Origin: Marinifilaceae bacterium
GTDB taxonomy: Bacteria > Bacteroidota > Bacteroidia > Bacteroidales > Marinifilaceae
Length of the DNA: 52,639 nt
Reading direction: 5' to 3'
Assembly: GCA_025210485.1 (NCBI GenBank)
Contig: JAOARN010000111.1
Span: 1-52,639, forward strand
Below the pieces are notes generated by a model. That model was not told where the DNA came from. It did no database searches and saw nothing but the letters and a program-made list of their open reading frames with translations. Below are positions 46,599 through 52,639 of the stretch, piece by piece. How positions within the stretch are numbered: the stretch's first letter is position 1; each line of letters starts with the position of its first letter. The translations under genes and the position numbers were made by a program.

Positions 46599-46843
46599 AA
46601 AAATAGATCTGTAATCTATTTATGTATAATTCTTTTAAATTGTTATATTTATTCTATAACAATAAATTGATTTTAATCTTTATCTTGTCTATATTCTTAT
46701 TTTTATAGCTGTGTGAGATTGTAAATAATGTATAAACTACGTATATATTAATTCTATTGCTTGATATTATAAGTTCGATTTTTATAAATTATATAAAATA
46801 GATTATACGAATTAATAGTAAAATAAATTTAATTTTTAATTAT

Positions 46844-49066
46844 ATGCCAAATAATTTTAATGTCACAAAGGCTAATTTTGGAACTCTTCCTGTCTTCTTA
46901 ACGGCTATATCTACTATTCTAGGAGCTATATTGTTTCTTCGATTTGGTTGGGCTGTAGGTAATGTTGGATTTATAGGAGTTATAGGGATTGTTATTATCG
47001 GTCATCTTGTTACTATACCTACTGCATTGGCAGTAGCCGAAATTGCAACCAATCAGCGCGTATTAGGAGGAGGAGCATATTATATTATATCCCGATCATT
47101 TGGTTTGAATATTGGTGCTGCCATTGGTATTACATTGTACCTATCTCAGGCTATATCTGTGGCCTTTTATGTTATAGCATTTGCCGAAGCATTTGACCCT
47201 TTAATACATTGGGTAGCCGATAATTATGGTTGGTTGGTTTATGATAAACGCGCAATTAGTATTCCTACTATGGCTTTGCTTTCATTTGTATTTCTTACTC
47301 GTGGTGCTAATGTTGGTATGAAGGCTCTATATGTTGTTGTTGCTACTTTAGCGGTTTCAATTTTATTTTTCTTTTTAGGATCGGGAACGGGAAGTGTCGA
47401 TAATCTTGTTTTGGATGCTACAATTGAGAAACCTGAAAGCTTTTTTTATGTGTTTACTATTGTCTTTCCTGCATTTACAGGATTAGCCGCTGGATTGGGC
47501 TTATCTGGAGATTTGAAAAATCCAAGACGTTCCATTCCTCGTGGTACAATATGGGCTACCATTTGCGGTTTGATTATATATTTACTAGTCGCATATAAGT
47601 TTACCACATCTGCTACTCCAGAAGAGTTAGCTAGTGACCAGCTTATAATGAGTAAAATTGCATTATGGGGACCAATTATTCCAATCGGTTTAGCTGCTGC
47701 ATCTCTATCTTCTGCTTTGGGATCTATAATGGTTGCTCCGAGAACTCTTCAGGCTATTGGTTTGGATGATATCTTTCCTCAAAAAGGTTTAAATAAATGG
47801 CTGAAGAAAGAAAACTCTAAGAATAATGAACCGGTCAATGCTTCTGCTATTTCAATTATTATTGCGTTTTTCTTTGTCTTGATTGGTGATGTCAACTTTG
47901 TAGCACAAATTATATCCATGTTCTTTATGGTAACTTATGGAGCTATTTGTCTTATTTCATTCTTAGAACATTTCGCCGCGGATCCTTCTTATAGACCTAC
48001 ATTTAAATCTCGTTGGTATTTTTCTTTATTAGGTGCTTTACTTTCTTTCTGGATTATGTTCCAAATGAGTCCTGTATATGCTGGTCTGTCATTAATTATT
48101 ATGGGGATTATTTACCAAAGTATAAATAGAAGTACTGTAGAACCAAGAGGCTTGGCTAAACTATTTAAAGGGGTTATTTTCCAATTAAGTCGTCACTTGC
48201 AAATATTTGCACAGCGTGCCGAAAAAGAAAATAGAGATATTAGCTGGAGACCTTTTGCTATCTGTATTACACAGGACAGTTTTAAACGAAGATCAGCATT
48301 CGATTTGTTAAGATGGATATCATTTAAATATGGTTTTGGAACTTATATTCATCATTTGGAAGGATTTTTAAATAAAAAGACTAACGAAGAGTCAAAATCC
48401 GTAATGAAACGCCTGATTAATCTTGCTTCGGGTAGTAAGAATAGAGTATATCTTGATACAATTATTAGTCCCTCGTTTACATCAGCTTTGGCTCAGGTGA
48501 TGCAATTGAATGGAATTTCTGGGAATGGTTATAATAGTATTTTATTTGAATTCTCAAGATCGGAACCAGATAGTTTAAAGTATGTCTTTGAAAATTATGA
48601 ACTTGTGGCATCTACAGAATTTGATGTTATGATATTAAATTCATCTTACAAAGGTTTTGGTTATAATAAGGAGATTCATTTATGGATTAGTTCTGAGGAT
48701 TTTGAAAATGCAAACTTAATGATATTGCTTGCATATATTATCCAAGGTCATCCTGATTGGAGAAAAGGAACAATCAAAATATTTGCAATTTATCCAGGTG
48801 ATGAATTAGAAAAACAAAAGGAAAAATTATTGGGATTAATAAAATCTGGTCGATTACCAATTTCGCCTTCGAATATTGAACTTATATCTTCAAATAGAAC
48901 CGGAAATAAAGCTATGATTATTGACAGATCCGCAGATGCAGATTTATGTATATTAGGTTTTAATAAATCTGATATTGATGAAAAAGGAATGGAGTATTTC
49001 ACAGGATTTGATGATATGGGTAATATCCTATTTGTTAGTTCTTATAAAGAGAAAGAGATTAAGTAG
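46844..49066 (+). CDS. Cation-chloride cotransporter-like APC-family permease
   Basis: A 740-residue inner-membrane protein with about 12 helices in residues 15-425 and a cytoplasmic C-terminal domain, the layout of SLC12/Na-K-Cl cotransporter relatives. The first helix carries TAISTILGAILFLRFGWAVGN, a segment very like eukaryotic and bacterial CCC proteins, and FPAFTGLAAGLGLSGDLKNP, AAASLSSALGSIMVAPRTLQAI and DEPVNA-like NNEPVNASA are also characteristic. The C-terminal part (ISWRPFAICITQD, then HPDWRKGTIKIFAIYPGDE) matches the family's soluble domain. Which ions it carries cannot be told. It leads an operon with coaD (43-base gap) and a serine hydrolase. Confidence 0.9.
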   Translation: MPNNFNVTKANFGTLPVFLTAISTILGAILFLRFGWAVGNVGFIGVIGIVIIGHLVTIPTALAVAEIATNQRVLGGGAYYIISRSFGLNIGAAIGITLYLSQAISVAFYVIAFAEAFDPLIHWVADNYGWLVYDKRAISIPTMALLSFVFLTRGANVGMKALYVVVATLAVSILFFFLGSGTGSVDNLVLDATIEKPESFFYVFTIVFPAFTGLAAGLGLSGDLKNPRRSIPRGTIWATICGLIIYLLVAYKFTTSATPEELASDQLIMSKIALWGPIIPIGLAAASLSSALGSIMVAPRTLQAIGLDDIFPQKGLNKWLKKENSKNNEPVNASAISIIIAFFFVLIGDVNFVAQIISMFFMVTYGAICLISFLEHFAADPSYRPTFKSRWYFSLLGALLSFWIMFQMSPVYAGLSLIIMGIIYQSINRSTVEPRGLAKLFKGVIFQLSRHLQIFAQRAEKENRDISWRPFAICITQDSFKRRSAFDLLRWISFKYGFGTYIHHLEGFLNKKTNEESKSVMKRLINLASGSKNRVYLDTIISPSFTSALAQVMQLNGISGNGYNSILFEFSRSEPDSLKYVFENYELVASTEFDVMILNSSYKGFGYNKEIHLWISSEDFENANLMILLAYIIQGHPDWRKGTIKIFAIYPGDELEKQKEKLLGLIKSGRLPISPSNIELISSNRTGNKAMIIDRSADADLCILGFNKSDIDEKGMEYFTGFDDMGNILFVSSYKEKEIK

Positions 49067-49109
49067 ATACAAAATATAGAAAACAAAAACACTACAATAT
49101 AAATTTAAT

Positions 49110-49583
49110 ATGGAAAGAATTGCTATTTTCCCAGGATCATTTGATCCATTTACAGTCGGTCATGAATCAATAGTTAACAGAGCATTACCTTTATTCGATA
49201 AGGTTATTATTGCTATTGGTCTGAATTCTGAAAAGAATCAATTTTTCACATTAGAGAAAAGATTGAGATGGATTAAATCTGCATTTAAGAATAATCCAAA
49301 GATTGAGGTTGAAACATTTAATGGATTGACAGTCGAATATTGCAAGGAAAAGAAAGCTAATTTCATTTTACGAGGCCTAAGAACTGCTGCCGATTTTGAA
49401 TATGAGAGAGCTATAGCTCAAATTAATAAGAAAATGGAACATGATATTGAATCTGTTTTTCTATTAACAACACCAGAACATACTATGATTAACTCCACAA
49501 TTGTACGAGATATTATTCGTCATAATGGTGATGCTTCGCAGTTTTTACCAATAATCGATGACGAAGATGCTTATAAAATCTAA
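49110..49583 (+). CDS. coaD: Phosphopantetheine adenylyltransferase
   Basis: A 157-residue nucleotidyltransferase for the fourth step of coenzyme A synthesis. The T/HxGH motif is in FPGSFDPFTVGHESI, followed by KVIIAIGLNSEKNQFF, RGLRTAADFEYE and the ATP-binding NSTIVRDI. Length and motif order are normal. It lies 43 bases after the transporter and 27 bases before the serine hydrolase in the same direction. Confidence 0.98.
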   Translation: MERIAIFPGSFDPFTVGHESIVNRALPLFDKVIIAIGLNSEKNQFFTLEKRLRWIKSAFKNNPKIEVETFNGLTVEYCKEKKANFILRGLRTAADFEYERAIAQINKKMEHDIESVFLLTTPEHTMINSTIVRDIIRHNGDASQFLPIIDDEDAYKI

Positions 49584-49610
49584 TTTATTAATTGCTAAAA
49601 ATCTTATAAT

Positions 49611-50765
49611 ATGCGAATAAATAAATGCACTATTAAGCTTATTGTTTTAGTTATAGCTGTTATTGCAGCATGGATGTTAGTTGTTCCATCTTATCTTAGA
49701 ACAAGTCTGATATATTGGTATGCTAATTTAGATGATTATACAATATTTGAGAATAATACAGTTGAGGCAGAGAATCCTAAAGATTGGCCTTTGGCAGATA
49801 ATTATAATAAACAAGACTTAAGTAAAGAGAATCGAAAATATATCGAAGATCATGAAACTTTTGCATACATTATAATCAAAGATGGAAAGCTTGTTTTCGA
49901 GGAATATTGGGCTGATTATAATAAGAAAACCTTATCTAATATTTTTTCTTGTACAAAAAGTATCGTTAGTCTTTTGTTTGGAGCTGCTATTGAAGATGGC
50001 AAGATTAAATCATTGGATGAACCTATTGGAAAATATATTCCTGAATATGCTAATGACGAAAGAGGTCAGATTACTATTAAGAACCTTCTTACCATGAGTT
50101 CTGGATTAAGTTGGGATGAGGCATATTCTAGTCCTTTTTCTATTACTACTAAATCTTATTATGGCAAGAAATTAAGAAAAGTAGCTTTAAACCAAATTTT
50201 AATTGAAAAACCAGGAGTTAAATTTAAATATTTAAGTGGTAATACTCAATTATTAGCCTTCGTGCTTGAAAAAGCTGTCGGTAAATCAGTATCAGATTAT
50301 GCTGAGGAAAAATTATGGAAGCCTTTACAAGCTACTCAATCAGCTCTTTGGAGTCTGGATAAAAAAGATGGTGACGAAAAGGCTTTCTGTTGTTTTAATA
50401 CAAATGCTCTAGATGTCGCTCGATTTGGACAGCTGATATTAGATGATGGTAAATGGAATAACAAACAGATTATACCTGAGTGGTATATCAAAGAAGCATC
50501 TCAAGCTGCTTCATATTTGGAAAACGAATTTGGTGATGGACAACTTGATTATTATGGTTATCAAATTTGGATTTTGAATAAGGATGGGATGCAGATTCCA
50601 CATTTAAGAGGTCATAGGGGGCAATATATCTATGCTCTTCGTGATTATAATGCAATTGTTGTGCGTCTAGGTAATTTAAAAGATGAGAAAGTAAATCGTG
50701 AGCGTACTGCTGATGTAGATAAGTATATTGATATTGCTATTGAATATTTGAAAAATAGTCAGTAG
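49611..50765 (+). CDS. Serine hydrolase of the class C beta-lactamase family
   Basis: A 384-residue penicillin-binding-protein-like hydrolase anchored by an N-terminal membrane helix (about 8-26, IKLIVLVIAVIAAWMLVV). The catalytic SxxK is SCTK (Ser113, Lys116) in LSNIFSCTKSIVSLLFG; the second motif is in FKYLSGNTQLLA (Tyr), and the third is HRG in LRGHRGQYIYA. The family includes esterases, D-amino peptidases and 6-aminohexanoate-dimer hydrolase-like enzymes; the substrate is unknown. It is the last gene of the operon and is followed by a strong terminator. Confidence 0.93.
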   Translation: MRINKCTIKLIVLVIAVIAAWMLVVPSYLRTSLIYWYANLDDYTIFENNTVEAENPKDWPLADNYNKQDLSKENRKYIEDHETFAYIIIKDGKLVFEEYWADYNKKTLSNIFSCTKSIVSLLFGAAIEDGKIKSLDEPIGKYIPEYANDERGQITIKNLLTMSSGLSWDEAYSSPFSITTKSYYGKKLRKVALNQILIEKPGVKFKYLSGNTQLLAFVLEKAVGKSVSDYAEEKLWKPLQATQSALWSLDKKDGDEKAFCCFNTNALDVARFGQLILDDGKWNNKQIIPEWYIKEASQAASYLENEFGDGQLDYYGYQIWILNKDGMQIPHLRGHRGQYIYALRDYNAIVVRLGNLKDEKVNRERTADVDKYIDIAIEYLKNSQ

Positions 50766-50788
50766 ATTTATAAAATTACAAATAATAT

Positions 50789-50826
50789 AAGCCCCTCTAT
50801 GTTTTAATATAGAGGGGCTTATTTTT
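50789..50826. terminator. Bidirectional terminator
   Basis: AAGCCCCTCTAT (50789-50800) pairs with ATAGAGGGGCTT (50809-50820), a 12-bp stem followed by ATTTTTC, between the serine hydrolase and the convergent tail-fibre-like gene. Confidence 0.92.
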
Positions 50827-50857
50827 CTTGTATGCTTTATAGAGGTTTTAAATGTAG

Positions 50858-52639
50858 TTAATTAATTATCTTCATTATAACAAATATAAATCCAGCTTTA
50901 GTGGTTCCGAAATTAGGGGCATCTCTTACAATAATTCTTATTTCCGAATTACTATGTCTAATAATATGATAAGTGTTATCACCATCTGAAGTTTTATTAT
51001 TATACGCATAAATAATATATCTTGCAGAACTAGATAGCGACGAACCTAAACTTATTTTGTAATAATCAGTATCAGTATCAACATGAGAAATAGTAAATGT
51101 GCCGAGTGTGCTTACATTAGAATTTTTACTCCCACTATCAGTTACACCACCAAAATACACTACTGTCGGAACCCATTCAGAAGTAAGTTTTCTTGCTTCA
51201 TCATATGCTGCTTTTACGGCATAGCTACTAGCAGCAGTTGATGTGTCTTCTGAACTTGTTGAATTCGAGATTGATCGATATCTATCAGTGAATACTGCAT
51301 CTGCTGGTACATTTGTTTTTACCTTTTCATTTAAGCTAGTTTCTACAGAAACAGCTTTGTCATATGCTGCTTTTACGGCATAGCTACTAGCAGCAGTTGA
51401 TGTGTTTTCTGAACTTGTTGAATTCGAGATTGATCGATATCTATCAGTAAATACTGCATCTGTTGGTACATTTGTTTTTACCTTTTCATTTAAAGCATTT
51501 TGTAGTTCAATTGCTTTATTGTATGCCTTAGTCGCATCTTCTAAGGCTTTGTTCGCATCGGTTAATGCCTGCTGTGCTTTTTGATAGGCTTCTGTCAGCT
51601 GTGAGTTTGTAATATTAGTTGCACTTAAATTTTCAGTATGAATTTCATTCCATTTATTATCAACAGTTCCAATATTATGTGTTTTTGTTTGGTTTGGAAT
51701 AATATTAGTTGAAAAAGTGGAGTTTACACCTTTTATCTCTAATTTGTTAACTGCTGCGTCGCTAGTTCCATTTTTTATTATTACAGCTCCATCTTTTGCA
51801 GATTTTAGACTTAAATTTTCGTCTGCTTTGTTTGTGTCATCACCTGAAACAATATTCGAGCTAAAAACATTTCTTAGTTGGTAATCATATCTTCCAATAT
51901 CCTCAGATGGCGGTGCTGTTTTTGTATAGGTGTATGGCTTTAAAGTACCTCTAAAGTTGATAAAATTACCATTAAAGTTTAATCCAAAACTTTCTTTACC
52001 TGTGTTGTTTAGCCAGCCTAATCCAATATAAAGATTCCCTGTAGTTTTGTCAATTCCAACTGTTTTTCCTACAATGCCATTTTCATAGATAAGATCTCCA
52101 TCTGCATTTTTAGACCATAAAGCTGAACTGTTGCTGTTTACATAATCAGCTACGGCTTTACATGTAGGTAGATTTGTTTTGTCTGTATCAGAAATGGTGC
52201 TAGTCGTTAATACTTTAATGGTTTTTGTGGAAGAATTAATATTAATATAATCTCCAGAATTGTAGTTAGAAATATTATTGCTTATATATGTTTTTATTGC
52301 ACCAATATTAGCCGCTTCGCTATTTTTTGAATCATCAGCAGGAATTATAGTATTAACTTTACTAGCATCAAGTTTGTCAGTTTTCAGATTAGCAATATCA
52401 GTTTTGTTTTTATTTGCAGTGCTTTCATTGTTTGCAATATTGGAATTAGCAGTTTCAATATTTGTTTTGTTGGTATTAACTAGACTCAAATTATTAGCGA
52501 TATCCGATTTATTTTTATTAGCTAAGCTGGTATTATCACCAATCAGTGTATTTGCAGCAGTAATATCTGTTATGTTTTTCTCAGCTTTATCATCAGTGGT
52601 TTTCACAAGATCTTTAATAGCCCCAATGCTAGCCACTTC
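50858..52639 (-). CDS. Tail-fibre-like repeat protein, N-terminal part beyond window (partial)
   Basis: At least 593 residues; the frame stays open to the window edge (a GTG near the edge is not a credible start). The N-terminal visible part is a heptad-like coiled coil with repeated KNKSDIANN and NKTDIAN units. The motif ASIGAIKDLVK recurs as AANIGAIKTYI. A 53-residue unit occurs twice (51202-51333 and 51361-51492), each with VKTNVPADAVFTDRYRSIS or the variant with T, ending SSYAVKAAYD; this NVP-x-DAVFTD and AVKAAYD pattern is typical of phage or phage-like tail fibres. The last ~110 residues form a beta-rich end that could be a receptor tip. Whether it belongs to a prophage or an adhesin cannot be told here. 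Confidence 0.75.
   Translation of the reverse strand, partial: EVASIGAIKDLVKTTDDKAEKNITDITAANTLIGDNTSLANKNKSDIANNLSLVNTNKTNIETANSNIANNESTANKNKTDIANLKTDKLDASKVNTIIPADDSKNSEAANIGAIKTYISNNISNYNSGDYININSSTKTIKVLTTSTISDTDKTNLPTCKAVADYVNSNSSALWSKNADGDLIYENGIVGKTVGIDKTTGNLYIGLGWLNNTGKESFGLNFNGNFINFRGTLKPYTYTKTAPPSEDIGRYDYQLRNVFSSNIVSGDDTNKADENLSLKSAKDGAVIIKNGTSDAAVNKLEIKGVNSTFSTNIIPNQTKTHNIGTVDNKWNEIHTENLSATNITNSQLTEAYQKAQQALTDANKALEDATKAYNKAIELQNALNEKVKTNVPTDAVFTDRYRSISNSTSSENTSTAASSYAVKAAYDKAVSVETSLNEKVKTNVPADAVFTDRYRSISNSTSSEDTSTAASSYAVKAAYDEARKLTSEWVPTVVYFGGVTDSGSKNSNVSTLGTFTISHVDTDTDYYKISLGSSLSSSARYIIYAYNNKTSDGDNTYHIIRHSNSEIRIIVRDAPNFGTTKAGFIFVIMKIIN
51202..51492. repeat. Tandem 132-bp repeat with 159-bp period inside the tail-fibre-like gene
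   Basis: The segments 51202-51333 and 51361-51492 differ at only a few bases and are offset by 159 bases (53 codons), so the protein repeat is kept in frame. The near-identity points to a recent duplication or conversion. Confidence 0.85.

Noticed and set aside
1..52639. CRISPR arrays
   Set aside because: No set of regularly spaced short repeats with unique spacers is present; the only repeats are the pairs listed.

Overview
The window is AT-rich DNA from a Bacteroidota bacterium, probably near Bacteroidales/Marinilabiliales. The support is a SusC/SusD pair with an ECF sigma factor and FecR anti-sigma factor, a DUF4494 protein, a C69 dipeptidase, OMP_b-brl-type TonB receptors, and promoters of the Bacteroidota form TTTG-N19-21-TAnnTTTG with no Shine-Dalgarno sequences.

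Layout. 1-1.7 kb: two Gln/Lys-rich hypothetical genes, each followed by the same 33-bp hairpin repeat. 1.9-4.4 kb: a TonB-linked outer-membrane receptor. 4.4-6.3 kb (minus): two cysteine-protease-like (CE-clan-like) domains that are open in adjoining frames and look like one gene split by a frameshift; the first domain lacks its catalytic residues. 6.7-17.7 kb: sigma factor (minus) divergent from FecR, then SusC, SusD, a metallopeptidase-related lipoprotein and a secreted zinc metalloprotease, forming a polymer or peptide uptake locus. 17.7-21.9 kb (minus): a cluster of glutamine-rich cytoplasmic-looking proteins, at least four carrying one unrecognised C-terminal domain, three with a Cys/Lys cluster, plus a 205-bp direct repeat upstream of two of them. 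22.2-22.35 kb: a strong candidate small RNA (canonical promoter, two internal stems, terminator). 22.4-29.7 kb: housekeeping genes (alpha/beta hydrolase, PEP/pyruvate-binding protein, bioB, rlmD, ssb). 29.9-33.4 kb: a 1159-residue protein with a Gln-rich start, coiled coil, repeats like the 17-22 kb family, and a C-terminal CE-like protease domain. 33.5-35.9 kb: C69 dipeptidase and S1-domain protein. 36.2-42.7 kb: a C39-peptidase ABC exporter with an HlyD partner, flanked by two diverged IS1595-like transposase genes in the same orientation, one frameshifted. 43-50.8 kb: nucleoside kinase, DUF4494 protein, tRNA-Met, ung, cation-chloride cotransporter, coaD and a serine hydrolase. 50.9 kb to the end: the C-terminal part of a repeat-rich tail-fibre-like protein running off the window.

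The most unusual content is the set of Q-rich proteins without signal peptides at 0-2, 4-6, 17-22 and 30-33 kb. They share Gln-rich starts, an unrecognised domain and, in two loci, a CE-type His-Asp/Asn-Cys domain of the fold used by YopJ/Ulp1-type enzymes that act on eukaryotic proteins. I infer, but cannot show, that they form a lineage-specific effector or toxin-like system. No secretion apparatus for them is visible here.
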